Shown here piece after piece: positions 55,020-64,000 of a stretch of DNA of 64,000 bases. The DNA comes from Muscardinus avellanarius (taxonomy: Eukaryota > Chordata > Mammalia > Rodentia > Gliridae). The position numbers were made by a program, and so were the translations under genes. Positions within the stretch are counted from its first letter, which is position 1; each line of letters starts with the position of its first letter. Below the pieces are notes generated by a model, which was given only the letters and a program-made list of their open reading frames with translations, made no database searches and had not been told where the DNA came from. The stretch spans positions 22,099,888-22,163,887 of the forward strand of contig OY726578.1 of NCBI GenBank assembly GCA_963383645.1, read 5' to 3'.

Positions 55020-56368
55020 CTTGTTTTTCATAAAAGAAAGTGAGAGCCCCAAACCAGGCTCTTCAACTACAATCGCACATTAGAAGCTCAGGTTAATCCA
55101 TCTCAGGATTCCAGGCTCCCGGTGTTTGTTTCCAAATAACACTGCAGAGTTTCTAACAAATATGGAGAACAAGATCTAATGATGAAAAATCCAAGCCCGG
55201 TGGTGCTTCAACAAAATATTAGTCTCTTTATGAAAAAAAAAAAAAAGATAGAAACTCTAGTTATACACCTTACCGTAGCATACATTTCTGGGCTTTGCTT
55301 TGTTTTTTTTTTTGTTTTGTTTACATTTGTGCATATTGGTTTATGGAGAATCATTGGAGCTTGAATCACCAAGAGAAACATCCATGCCTGGTACATTACA
55401 CAAACACATTTCCTCTTTTACCAAAACATGATATAATCCGGATTATACGACGCCCAATAACACCCGTTTACAAGTTTGTGTGCACTAGTCTTTCTTACAA
55501 TATTCCACAGATTGGTTTAAATTGAATATTGTGGCCAAGAAGCTAAAAAAAAAAAAAAATCCAAGCTTGCTTCTTCAAGCAATCATAATTCTCTAAGCCC
55601 TTTATAAAAAAAAAAAAAGGCAGACACTCTGGTTCTCCATCTTAGTATAAAATATGTTTCACTACTTTTGCTTTAGTTTATCTTAAAATGGTGCATATTG
55701 GTTTAGAGAGAACATGGGGTGGCAGAAGCTACAAGAAGAATATATGTTCGATATTTTAAACAAATGCAATTCCCAAGCTTCTTAACCAGAGCACATTAGA
55801 ATCCCCAGATACACACCTGCCAATGATTCGGCTTTCCCAGCTTTTCTTGTGTTTTACTTTTTCTTCTGATCATACATTTGGGTAGGTAGAGAATTCTCGG
55901 AATCAGAAGCCTTTTTGAAAAAAGAAATCCAACCCTCGTCATTTTAACACACATAATTACTGAGGCTCTTTATGAAAAAAAATGAGAGGAACTTGAGTTA
56001 TCCACCTTACTATTACATGCATTTCCATGCTTCCTCTTTAGTTTTACTTACCATTGTGCCTATTGGCTTACGGAGAATTAAACCTGAGAAACCAAGGAAA
56101 ATATTCATGCCCGGTATGTTACACAGATGTAATCTCCCGATCTCTTTACTGAAATATGTCATAATTTCAGTTTAGACACCTTCCAATAACTCCAGCATAC
56201 TAGCTCACAATGTTATATTTTTCTACAATTCCACATTTTTATTTTTACTGAATACAGTGGCCAAAAAAAAAGAAAAAAAAAAAAGGCTGAGTGTTCTTGG
56301 CCAGTCTCAGCAACTTAGTGAGGTCCTCCGCAACTTAGCGAGACCCTGTTTCAAAAATAAAATTTAAG

Positions 56369-56560
56369 CCGGGCGTGGTGGTCCACGCTTATAATCCCCG
56401 CACTTGGGAGGCGGAGACAGGAGGATCACGCAGGTTCGAAGCCAGCCTCAACTGGCTTAAGAGACCCTGTTTCCAAATAAAAGGTATAAAATAGGTCTGG
56501 GAGTATAGCCCGGAGGTAGCAGGGCTTCCAGGAACCCCAGTACCATCAAAATAAATAAAT
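56369..56560 (+). repeat. composite SINE (T1), nested
   Basis: Complete young copy with CAGCCTCAACTGGCTT middle. Confidence 0.92.
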
Positions 56561-56570
56561 AAAATAAAAT

Positions 56571-56795
56571 ATAAGCCGTGCATGGTAGAGCACACTTATA
56601 AGCCCAGTACTTTGGAATCTTAGACAGGAGGATCACAGGTTTGCAGCCAGCCTCAGCAACTTGCAAGGCCCTCTGCAACTTAGTGAGACCCTGTTCCAAA
56701 ATAAAGAATAAAATAAGGCTGAGGGTGTAGCTGGGAGGTAGAATTCCCCTGGGTTCAATCCCCAGTACCCCCAAAATAAATAAATAAATAAAATT
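56571..56795 (+). repeat. composite SINE (T3), nested
   Basis: Complete plus copy with AAAATAAAGAATAAAATAAG linker and (AAAT)n tail. Confidence 0.88.
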
Positions 56796-56824
56796 TTAAA
56801 ACATGGCTGGGTTCAACCCCCAGC

Positions 56825-56858
<34 letters not shown>

Positions 56859-57286
56859 AAAAAGGATAATACAGGCAGACTTTTTCAACCTAACATTATT
56901 TCCTAAGCACTTTTTCTTAAAAAGGTAGAAACTTGGTAGAGAGACCTTGGTAAAAGAGAGGTTTCATTCCTTCTTCTTTTAGTTTATCTTTAAAAATCGC
57001 ACTTATTGTTTTGTAGAGAATACTGGGTGGCATAAATTGTAGAAGAAGAAGAATGTATGCTTGGTACTTTAAACACAATTTCCAAGCTTCATTACTAAAA
57101 CACATTGGAATCCCGAAATACACATATTCCAAGAATTCAGGTTTACAAGCTTATGTTTTGTTTTGTTTTGTTTCCAAGTGCACATTTTGGTAGAGAATTC
57201 CGGGACTCAGAAGCCCGAAACTGAGACTCCCACCCCAATCATTTCAACAAACATAATGACCGAGGCTCTTTGTGAAAAAATGATAA

Positions 57287-57319
57287 ATGATAGAAAAAAC
57301 ACCATATTTTTTCTATCAT
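57287..57319. repeat. perfect 13-bp hairpin
   Basis: ATGATAGAAAAAA and TTTTTTCTATCAT around a 7-base loop, inside the last monomer of the array. Short and AT-rich, so possibly fortuitous. Confidence 0.6.
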
Positions 57320-57498
57320 GAAAAAAATGATAAAAACTCCAAGTACACACCACAGGATCACATCAATTTTCTTGCTTCGGTTCTAGTTTTTCTTACACTT
57401 CTGCGAGGAATCCTTATCTCTTTAAAAGAGAGGACTGAGTAATAAAAGCTTGGCTTTCTTGGCCAGCCAGATACCCATGCTAATTTCCCCAGCTCTGC

Positions 57499-57512
57499 GT
57501 TGCCATGACAAC
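57499..57512. promoter_or_regulatory. RFX X-box
   Basis: GTTGCCATGACAAC is one base from the palindromic X-box GTTGCCATGGCAAC bound by RFX factors (often upstream of cilia genes). It lies in repeat-free DNA 310 bp before a CCAAT box. Confidence 0.5.
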
Positions 57513-57805
57513 GAGAGCTTCCACCCAGCGCTTTCGAGATTTGGCACAAGGAACAGCAGTCTGGACCCAGGGAGTTATGCAGCCCCTCTACTCAGCAGCC
57601 CCCTGGAGGTGAGCAGTGGCCCCTGTGGGACCACACTTCATCCTGGCCCAGGGGAGATAGGGGCCAACACAAGTCACTGCCTCCTTGTGGAAGGAGAAGA
57701 AAGTATTAATCACATCTCTTGGAGGCCGTGATCCAAACGTGTTGAGCTCCTGTGTCGGTCTCCAGGTCAACAGGACCATATTTTTAGGAAGAAGTGGGTA
57801 GCTTC

Positions 57806-57907
57806 TTGGGCCAATCAGACTGGCAGGGCAGGGGAGCATCGTGGCACGGCTGGTAAAGGGCAGTCCGCCGCTCTCACAGAGGAGCCTGCCACCTGCAGAT
57901 ACTAGGT
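57806..57907 (+). promoter_or_regulatory. candidate promoter and non-coding first exon
   Basis: GGGCCAATCAG (NF-Y site, 57809-57819) is followed 85 bp later by ACTAG|GTGAGG, a good splice donor at 57906. A start site between would give a short non-coding exon. No CpG island and no TATA, so this is speculative. Confidence 0.25.
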
Positions 57908-58009
57908 GAGGAGGCCCGGGGGGCTGCGGGCACGCTGCTAGGCCTTAGGCAGAGCTGCTGGGACTGAGAGGGAAGGGGACCCTGTGGGCTGGGGCCCCAA
58001 GAAATCCTT

Positions 58010-58140
58010 TGTGTCAATCAGCATTGTCACTGCTGTGGTCCAAAACAACTGGCCACACAACTTAGAGGAAGGAGATTTTATTTGCTCACAGTTCTGGAAA
58101 TTTCATGGGTTTAGTCCACATCACACCCAGTTTATTCTTG
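58010..58140 (-). repeat. MaLR-like LTR fragment (tentative)
   Basis: GTCACTGCTGTGGTCCAAAA ... TTTTATTTGCTCACAGTTCTGG resembles the antisense end of mammalian LTR relics. Confidence 0.4.
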
Positions 58141-58235
58141 TTTTGTGTGTTTATTCTTATGTGTGTGCATGTGTTTGTGGTGTTCTAGTATATCCCCAAT
58201 GATCCAATCTTGCTGTTTCATTAAGAAATAAAGCA

Positions 58236-58472
58236 GTCGGGTTTTTTGTTTATTTGTTTGTTTGTTTGTTTGCGGTACTGGGGATGGAACCCAGGGGCAT
58301 TCTACCTCCAAGCTACACCCCCAGCCTTATTTTTTTATCTATTATTTTGAAACGATGTCTCACTGAGTTGCAAAGGGCCTCACTAAGCAGTTAAGAATGG
58401 CTACCAACCCGGATCCTCCCATTTCAGCCTCCCAAATGCTGGGATTACAAGTGTGTGCCACAACACCTGGCA
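58236..58472 (-). repeat. composite SINE (T3) with (GTTT)n tail
   Basis: Minus copy, tail (GTTT)n at 58243-58272, ID part, left monomer to CACAACACCTGGCA. Confidence 0.9.
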
Positions 58473-58511
58473 AACAGTAGGTTATTTAACAAACAACAAC
58501 AAAAAGGGGGG

Positions 58512-58800
58512 GGGCAGGTACGGTGACACACACTTGTAATCCCAGGACTCGGGAGGCTGAGATAGGAGGATTGCAGGCTCAAGGCCAGCCTCAGCAACTT
58601 ACTGAGACCTTATTTCAAAATATAAAATAAAATAGGGCTTGGGGGATAGCTCAAAGCTTCAATTCCCAGTACCACAAAAAGAAGAAAGAAGAAAACAAGG
58701 AAGAAGAAAGAGAGGGACGAAGAACAGAAAGAGAGAAAGAAAGAAAGAAAAAGAAAGGAAGGAAGGAAGGAAGAAAGAAAGAAAAGAAGGAAGAAAGAGG
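58512..58800 (+). repeat. old composite SINE with purine tail
   Basis: Plus copy to 58676, then a 120-bp GAAA/GGAA-type polypurine tail (58677-58798). Confidence 0.88.
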
Positions 58801-58814
58801 CACTCGTGTAACTT

Positions 58815-59023
58815 TATTTTTTGGTAGTACTAGGTCTGGAACCCAGGGGCACTTTTACCTCTGACTATGCTCCAGCCCTATTTTTTTATTCTTTATTTTG
58901 AAACAGGTTCTCACTGAGTTGCAAAGGGCCTCACTAAGTAGCTGAGGCTGTCAGCTAACCACAATCCTCCTGTCTCCTCCTCCTAAGTACTGGGATGACA
59001 AGCGTGCGCCACCACGCCCGGCT
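58815..59023 (-). repeat. composite SINE (T3)
   Basis: Complete minus copy with 5' end CCACCACGCCCGGCT. GTAACTTT occurs on both sides. Confidence 0.9.
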
Positions 59024-59717
59024 CCTGGTAACTTTTTAAAGGAAGAAGTACCATTTCCTTCACGACTAGCTCTGGAAACAAAACTTACTTGCATGTCTGA
59101 ATTCGCGCTAATAGTGGTGAAAATAAATTTGACACCTGTGACCTGACAGACCTTCGGAGGCCGGAGCACCGGCACTCAGATTGGGTCCCCAAAACCCTGG
59201 CGCTTGGGGATGCCTGGCAAACTGGGTCTGACCCCAGCGGGTATAAGGAGAGTTAATCAGGAGTCAGGAAGGAGCTGGGGTCGGTAGCATTAAATCAGAA
59301 GGAGGGGGGAAACCCAGGCAAGCTAGGAATGAGAAGCTGAAAGTCAGGAGTATGAACAGATAGGGTTTATTTTCTTTTCGATGAAGCCAAGACATTTTGG
59401 AGCCAACCCAATGCAAGGTAGCCTCGAGCGGGGAGTTTTGTCTTTCCTAAGTCATAGGATCCGCCTTTGCTAGCAAGACGCGGCTCTTTATCTTAAAGAT
59501 GTGGGAGGCCATCCTGTTTGGTTTTCTCTTTCGCCTACTGGACACACTTTTCCTCCGCGGTTGTCTTTACAGCTTTCAGCGGACTCCTCCACGAGCCTCT
59601 GTGTTTCTGCCTGGAACAGAATGCTTCAGAAGGAGAAAGCCAGCTCTTCAAGATCACTGACTCTGCCCAAAGCATTCGACAACAGCTGAACCAAGTCAGG
59701 GGAAGAAAAGGGCGTGC
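59024..59717. other. unique DNA upstream of a promoter candidate
   Basis: Moderately GC-rich. Frames of about 62-69 codons at 59501-59727 are not recognised. Confidence 0.45.
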
Positions 59718-60040
59718 GGTCACGTGACCCGGAAGCGCCGACCGGGCTGCTGCTGCCCCCTGGCGTCCGCCCGCGGCAGTGCGCGGCTCGGCGGAGGGCC
59801 GCTCCTGTGGTCCTTCCTGCTATTTCTGCCACCTTTTTCTGCCCATTTCAAAAGCCTAAATCTAGGATTGCAACCTAGCTGCCCGGGGAACCAGCAGACA
59901 GACACGCCTCCTTTTTAAAACTCTGGACTTTTGGCTCAAGAATCTTGTAAGAAGTTGGAACATCTGTCAACAGGTGGACTATAGAGACCCCAGAATAATG
60001 ACTGTGGTCCACAGCAGAGGAAAGGTGCTGTCTGTTTGAG
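59718..60040 (+). promoter_or_regulatory. candidate promoter (E-box + ETS) and non-coding first exon
   Basis: The palindrome GGTCACGTGACC (59718-59729; USF/TFE/CLEAR-type E-box) overlaps CCGGAAG (59729-59735; ETS) in CpG-rich DNA to about 59800, a common arrangement at housekeeping start sites. Downstream, TTTGAG|GTGAGG at 60041 is a good splice donor. The ATG at 60000 closes after 13 codons, so the exon would be non-coding. Direction is not certain because the core is palindromic. Confidence 0.4.
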
Positions 60041-60304
60041 GTGAGGCGCGTGTTCTCAGTTCACCGCAATCCCCACCTCTCCCTACTGTCTCACACCGTT
60101 TTGCTCTGCCGTAGCGCCCACATAACTTCTCCCAAGTTTTCAATTCTGCACATATTGCAATGAAATTGACACGTGTGTGTTAAGTTGGAAACCATAACCT
60201 AGTGTTTACACGTATTTTAGGATATGTTAAGTAACATTAATGAGCATAATTATATTATGGTATAATTATACTCTTAAGCAATGACATCATATACATTTCT
60301 TTTA

Positions 60305-60508
60305 ATTTTTGGGTACTGGGGATAGAACCCAGGGTCACTTGGCCTCCGAGCTTACATCCCCAGCCCTATTTTTTTTTTAATTTCAAAATAAGATCTCACT
60401 AACTTGCTGAGGGGCTCGCTAAGTTGCTGAGGCTGGCCTCACACTTACGAACCTCCTGTCTCGGCCTCCCCAGTACTGGAATCACGGGCATGCACCATCG
60501 CCAGCCTA
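60305..60508 (-). repeat. old composite SINE
   Basis: Diverged minus copy with CAAAATAAGATCTCACTAAC and two CTAAGTTGCTGAGG-type middles. Confidence 0.85.
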
Positions 60509-60914
60509 CATTATATATTATATACTATATTTAAGTTTTTACAAGTGTTCCACATCTGAGGTAAAGGAACAAAATGGTTTAAAAGGTCACGCTGGAGTGT
60601 TACGAAGGAATGGAGAGAGGAGGGAGCTTTATAAAGTGGTTATTTTATCACTTTATGTAGGTGTAAAAGGAGCCGCACTCCACCCAGCTCCATGAGGGTG
60701 GCTTTTCAAGGCAGAGGGGCCTTGCATATTAACGAACACCCGCATGACCCCAGAGCCCGCTGCCGTTTCTCTACTACACCAGCACTATCCCATAACTGGC
60801 TGCACAGCAGACCCTCGTCGAAGGAAGGTTTTTACAATAATACTACTACTTAGTTTCATCAAAAATGAAATTTAGAACACTCCAAGAGAATGCTGGAGAA
60901 CAAAAGGTCTATTT
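60509..60914. other. unique DNA
   Basis: Nothing recognised. Confidence 0.45.
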
Positions 60915-61127
60915 ATTTATTTTTTGGTGGTACTGGGGTTAGAACCCAGGGTCTTTTCTACCTCCGGGCGATACTCCCAGACCTATTTTATATTTTATTT
61001 GGAAATGGGGTCTCACTAAGTTGCTGAGAGCCTCACTCAGTAGCTGAGGCTGGCTTCGAACCCGTGCGATCCTCCTGTCTCAGCCTCCCCAGCGCGGGGA
61101 TGACAAGCGTGCGCCACCACGCCCAGT
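60915..61127 (-). repeat. composite SINE (T2)
   Basis: Complete minus copy with CTAAGTTGCTGAGAGCC middle. Confidence 0.92.
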
Positions 61128-61149
61128 GTCTATGATCAAAAGGTTTAAA

Positions 61150-61343
61150 ACACCGGGTGACGCACGCCTGTAATCCCAGAACTTGGGAGGCTGAGACAGG
61201 AGGGTCACTCAGGTTCAAAGCCAGCCTCAGCTACTTAGTGAGGCTCTCAGCAACTTAGTGAGACCCTGTTTCCAAATAAAATATAAAATAGGACTGGGGG
61301 GGTATAGCTGGAAGGTAGAATGCCTCTGGATTCAATCCCCAGC

Positions 61344-61387
<44 letters not shown>
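61150..61387 (+). repeat. composite SINE (T2) with (CA)n tail
   Basis: Plus copy lacking a few 5' bases, (CA)n at 61345-61387. GGTTTAAAA flanks both sides. Confidence 0.9.
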
Positions 61388-61390
<3 letters not shown>

Positions 61391-61410
61391 TTAAAAAAAA
61401 GAAGCCACCA

Positions 61411-61601
61411 GCCGGGCGTGGTGGCGTACACTTGTAATCCCCGCGCTTGGGAGGCGGAGACAGGAGGATCACGCAAGTTTGAAGCCAGCCGTGCTGGTTT
61501 AAGAGACCCTGTTTCCAAATAAAAATATAAAATAGGTCTGAGAGTGTAGCCCGGAGGTAGACGGGCTTCCAGGAACCCCAGTACCACCAAAAAAAAAAAA
61601 A
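61411..61601 (+). repeat. composite SINE (T1)
   Basis: Complete plus copy with CCAGCCGTGCTGGTTT middle. AAGCCACCA on both sides. Confidence 0.93.
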
Positions 61602-61621
61602 AGCCACCAAAATAACCATCA

Positions 61622-61722
61622 ACCTGAAACTCTCAACAACCTAGTTAAGATTTTGTTTCAAAATAAAATAAAAAATAAAATAGAGCTGGCAGTGTAGTTC
61701 TGAAGTAGAATGTTCCAGTAGT
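61622..61722 (+). repeat. 5'-truncated composite SINE
   Basis: End of left monomer (CTCTCAACAACCTAG) and ID part (GTGTAGTTCTGAAGTAGAAT), followed by the purine tract. Confidence 0.82.
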
Positions 61723-61863
61723 ATGAAGAAGAAGAAGAAGAAGAAGAAGAAGAAGAAGAAGAAGAAGAAGAAGAAGAAGAAAAGAAGAAGAAGAGGAGGA
61801 GGAGGGGGGAGGAGGAGGAGAAAGAAGAGAAAGAAGAGGAGTAGACGGGAGAAGGACGAGGAG

Positions 61864-61895
<32 letters not shown>

Positions 61896-61966
61896 CGACG
61901 AGGACAAGAAGGAGGAGGAGGAGGACTAGGAGGAGGAGAAGGAGGAGGACGAGGAGGAGCCACAGC
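61723..61966. repeat. 240-bp (GAA/GGA)n polypurine tract
   Basis: Pure GAA block to about 61790, then GGA-rich with scattered GAC/TAG. It is the expanded tail of the truncated SINE to its left. The frames through it (Lys/Glu or Leu/Ser-rich) are by-products. Confidence 0.95.
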
Positions 61967-62329
61967 TTCAGGGGTTTCAAATCCAATTTGACAAAGTTTG
62001 AGGTGCATCCAGTAGGTGTCATACTCCATGTTGAGCACTGGGAGATGAGCGATTTGGGGGGAGCCGTTACAAAATCTAAACAGAGAGCCCAACAGGCAAG
62101 GGCGGACACTGCCGGGTCCCCCACTTGTCCACGCCTCCCCTGCTGGCCTTCATGATAACATGAAGGTCATCCGTCCCAAGTCAAGCCTGGGCCTGGACAC
62201 TTCGTCTTGTGCTGTGGGTCAGTACTGTCCCTACACTAGAGTCAGCATGAAACCCACACAGAAACAGTGGCTGGATCTCTAGAAGGCTCCTCCGTGGTTT
62301 AAGAACTGGCAAGGACTTGGTGCGTTTTT
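61967..62329. other. unique DNA
   Basis: CCTTCATG/CATGAAGG (62147-62166) is a short perfect hairpin. Nothing else recognised. Confidence 0.45.
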
Positions 62330-62545
62330 CTAGAAATTATTGTGATCGCTGATACAGAGCAAGCATTTGCTCTGTGCCAGGGCCATGGAATTTCACACAA
62401 ACTCCCGTAAAGAGGCACTGTCACCAGTGTCCGGGAACAGGAGAACAGATGTGAGACCTGCAAGGTCAGATCTCCGGACGAAGGCAGTTCGGCTCCTAAG
62501 TGCCAGATTGGAACCCAAGGCTGCGTGACCCCAAGGGTGACACCC
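62330..62545 (-). repeat. MIR SINE, antisense
   Basis: CAAGCATTTGCTCTGTGCCA ... GACCTGCAAGGTCAGA ... CCAGATTGGAACCCAAGG follow antisense MIR order. Confidence 0.5.
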
Positions 62546-62639
62546 ACAGTCACCCTCCGCTGCTGCCTCCATAGGGATTCTGGGGTGGGAGGATTTTAAA
62601 AGCATCAATCCTGCCACAAATCCTAAGCTTGAGGGCAAA

Positions 62640-62735
62640 AGGCTGTTTGTCCCCGTTTTTCAGATGGGGAAACTGCGGCTTGGAGGTCACACAGAGAGTA
62701 AGAGCAAGTGTGAATCCATGCCAAGGTGTTTTTTA
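62640..62735 (-). repeat. MIR SINE, antisense
   Basis: CCGTTTTTCAGATGGGGAAA, GGAGGTCACACAGAGAGTAA and GTGAATCCATGCC match antisense MIR. Confidence 0.65.
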
Positions 62736-62744
62736 AGAGTGTGG

Positions 62745-62942
62745 AGTGAGCTGGAGGTTAAACCCAGGGGCTTCTACCTCCCAGCTACACCGTCCAGACC
62801 GATTTTATTTTTTATTTGGAAACAGGGTCTCGCTAAGTTGAGGAGAGCCTCGCTAAGTAGCTAAAGCTGGCTTCAAACCTGAGATCCTCCTGTCTCAGCC
62901 TCCCAAGTACTGGGATGACAGGCGCGCGCCACCACGCCCGAT
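62745..62942 (-). repeat. composite SINE (T2)
   Basis: Minus copy with TATTTGGAAACAGGGTCTCG and 5' end CCACCACGCCCG. Confidence 0.9.
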
Positions 62943-63199
62943 TCATTGCTAACATCTTAACTAGTTTTTCTGGGCCACGTCCCCAGATGTGTGATTTCAG
63001 TATTTGTGGGTTAAGAGGAAGGCTTTGGCTCTGTGCTGCATGTGGGGAAAAAATCCGTCTCTCCAAAGAACAGCCAGACCCTTCTCAAGCAAAGGCAAAT
63101 CAAGGTCGGGGAGGAAAAGAGACCGGGGTGGGCGGGAGGCGGGAGGGAGAAAGGAAAGAGAAAAACCCAGCAAGCCCAGCTGCAGAGGTTGGGAGCTAA

Positions 63200-63770
63200 A
63201 AACAGAGGCTGCTGAGTCCAGACCAACAGAGGCGCGGCGGAGGTCAGCCTCCGTTTACACCTGGAGAAACAGACAACGACGGCGGACCCGGGACGAGGAA
63301 AACTGGGCAAAAGAGTTTCCATCCCCGCCCAGTTTTCAGCACACTCTCCTCCCGCCTGTGACCTAGGCTCCGCCCCCTCCGCTGCTCATTGGAGGCTGTC
63401 AGCGAGAGAGCAAAACAAGCGCCAGCCAATGGGAGTGGCCCACGGCGCGCCTTTCCCCGGGAAGCCGACGCCGACGCTGGAACCCGGAAATGCGAGGGAT
63501 GGACAAGCGGGGAAAGCCAATCCGCCGCGAAGAGGGCGGGGAGCCGTCCAATAGCGAGCCTCCGGAGGCGGAGCCAGAGCCCGGCGGCGAGAGCAGTCGC
63601 TGGAGCCGGGCGCCCGGAGTCTGAGAGCGGCGGGAAGGCCCGGCTGCCGCGCCTGGTGAGGAGGGGGCAGGCCCGCGAGGTTCTGGAGGGTGCGGCGGGG
63701 CCGCGAGCCCAGGGTGGGGTTCGCAAAGGGCCCCTTCTGCAGAGTGACCTGACAGCAGCCCCTTTGCCGC
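63200..63770 (+). promoter_or_regulatory. CpG-island promoter
   Basis: Dense CpG and no repeats. Four CCAAT boxes: ATTGG at 63388 (inverted), CCAAT at 63426, 63517 and 63548. Also GC boxes CCGCCCCCTCC (63370) and GAGGGCGGGGAG (63532), and an ETS-like CCGGAAA (63484). No TATA. NF-Y plus SP1 plus ETS without TATA is typical of broadly expressed genes. The start site is probably near 63580-63620 and reads to the right, because a splice donor follows; minus-strand or bidirectional use is not excluded. Confidence 0.75.
63600..63655 (+). other. candidate non-coding exon 1
   Basis: GC-rich DNA after the CCAAT cluster ending GCGCCTG|GTGAGG, donor GT at 63656-63657. No ATG-started frame of note precedes the donor, so this would be 5'UTR. 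The gene itself lies outside the window and is not identified. The left boundary is a guess. Confidence 0.45.
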
Positions 63771-64000
63771 TCCGGGCCTCAGTTTCCCCTCTCGATGAGC
63801 CTCCCGGAACGCATTCCTTCTCTCGCACCCCACAACTCCTCTTTGCCTTAACAGCTCGGCCGAAGACCCCCTCCTGCCTGGGGGGAAGCCCACCCAGACC
63901 TCCTGTATCCGTACAGGCACACAAGCCACTCCGTATGCCAGTGGCCGCGATTTACCCCCTCCCCAAAGACCACCCCGAGCCCTACCCGCCGTCGGTCAAG
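63656..64000 (+). other. probable start of intron 1
   Basis: GC content falls after about 63770. No acceptor-exon pair is seen before the window ends. The 226- and 176-codon minus frames here are GC-rich fortuitous frames. Confidence 0.35.

Larger units (their letters stand above)
56297..56856 (+). repeat. old composite SINE, interrupted, with (CA)n tail
   Basis: 5'-truncated left part 56297-56365 and only the end of the ID part at 56805-56825 (GGGTTCAACCCCCAGCA) before (CA)n to 56856. Two other SINEs lie inside it. Confidence 0.8.
55020..57430. repeat. tandem array of ~365-bp AT-rich monomers, unknown family
   Basis: At least five diverged head-to-tail monomers plus a partial one: about 55020-55195 (partial), 55196-55560, 55561-55925, 55926-56262, 56881-57235 and 57236-57430. 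GTGCATATTGGTTTA is identical at 55329 and 55691 and recurs as GTGCCTATTGGCTTA at 56056: spacings 362 and 365. GCTCTTTATG recurs at 55223, 55964 and (as GCTCTTTGTG) 57264. Monomers 1 and 3 resemble each other more than 2, and 2 resembles 4, so there may be a two-monomer higher-order unit of about 730 bp. A SINE cluster interrupts it. No open frame is conserved between monomers. Confidence 0.85.

Noticed and set aside
55020..57430. CRISPR-like or snoRNA cluster reading of the tandem array
   Set aside because: Monomers are long, diverged and without short identical repeats; no consistent C/D or H/ACA boxes were found. A nuclear mammalian locus makes CRISPR irrelevant.
61645..62124. Leu/Ser- and Pro-rich frames of up to 159 codons
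   Set aside because: They read through the polypurine tract and SINE sequence; no exon signals.
63244..63924. 226-codon minus-strand frame in the CpG island
   Set aside because: GC-rich DNA gives long chance frames; it crosses the promoter elements and shows no recognisable domain.

Overview
This is a stretch of mammalian nuclear DNA that is almost entirely non-coding and very rich in retroposons. The dominant repeat, with several dozen copies on both strands, is a composite SINE. It has a left 7SL/B1-like monomer (starting near GCCGGGCGTGGTGGC, with a Pol III B-box-like GGTTCGAAGCC) and a right tRNA/ID-like monomer (GTAGCTCAGAGGTAGAATGC ... CCCCAGTACCA). One stand-alone ID element is also present. 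B1-ID composites of this kind are known from squirrel-related rodents and a few neighbouring lineages, so a sciuromorph rodent (squirrel or marmot type) is the best guess. That is an inference from repeats, not from a gene. In the entries T1 is the youngest SINE type (short GC-rich AGCCAGC...GCTGGCTT middle, right end GGAAGTAG-free with CTTCCAGGAACCCC), T2 is intermediate (CTCTCAGCAACTTAG middle, TTTCCAAATAAAA linker) and T3 is older (TTTCAAAATAAAGAATAA linker). The order T1 < T2 < T3 in age is inferred from divergence and nesting.

Layout. 1-15 kb: SINEs, MIRs, two L1 3' ends, a 370-bp polypyrimidine tract grown from a SINE tail, and a (CTG)20 run. 15.5-19.5 kb: an L1 inserted with 5' inversion (twin priming), itself split near its tail by a minus-strand chimeric L1-derived element. 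20-32 kb: nested SINEs, MaLR-like LTR fragments, MIR and L2 relics. 32-37 kb: mostly unique DNA with a possible conserved enhancer-like block, an old hAT-like DNA transposon whose end has expanded into a 25-bp minisatellite, and a solo LTR splitting that minisatellite. 39.4-45.5 kb: an L1 3' end followed by two more copies of the chimeric L1-derived element, one inserted inside the other. 46-54 kb: SINEs, an L1 relic, MaLR relics, a MER5A-like relic and a GC-rich 49-bp VNTR beside an L1 tail. 55.0-57.4 kb: a degenerate tandem array of about 365-bp monomers that matches no repeat family I recognise. 57.5-64 kb: the only promoter-like DNA, with an RFX X-box, a CCAAT/splice-donor candidate, an E-box+ETS promoter candidate, and at the right edge a strong CpG-island promoter with four CCAAT boxes and a splice donor. 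That last one is probably exon 1 of a gene that continues past the window.

The only intact protein-coding frame I can support is an L1 ORF1p of 305 residues at 43255-44172. The most notable object is the element that carries it: 5'UTR - ORF1 - about 700 bp of L1 ORF2 in INVERTED orientation - L1 3'UTR - poly(A). It occurs three times with the same internal junctions. Copies 1 and 3 have clear, different target-site duplications, so it is a self-propagating HAL1-like (half-L1) non-autonomous family and not one broken L1. No cellular protein-coding gene could be identified.
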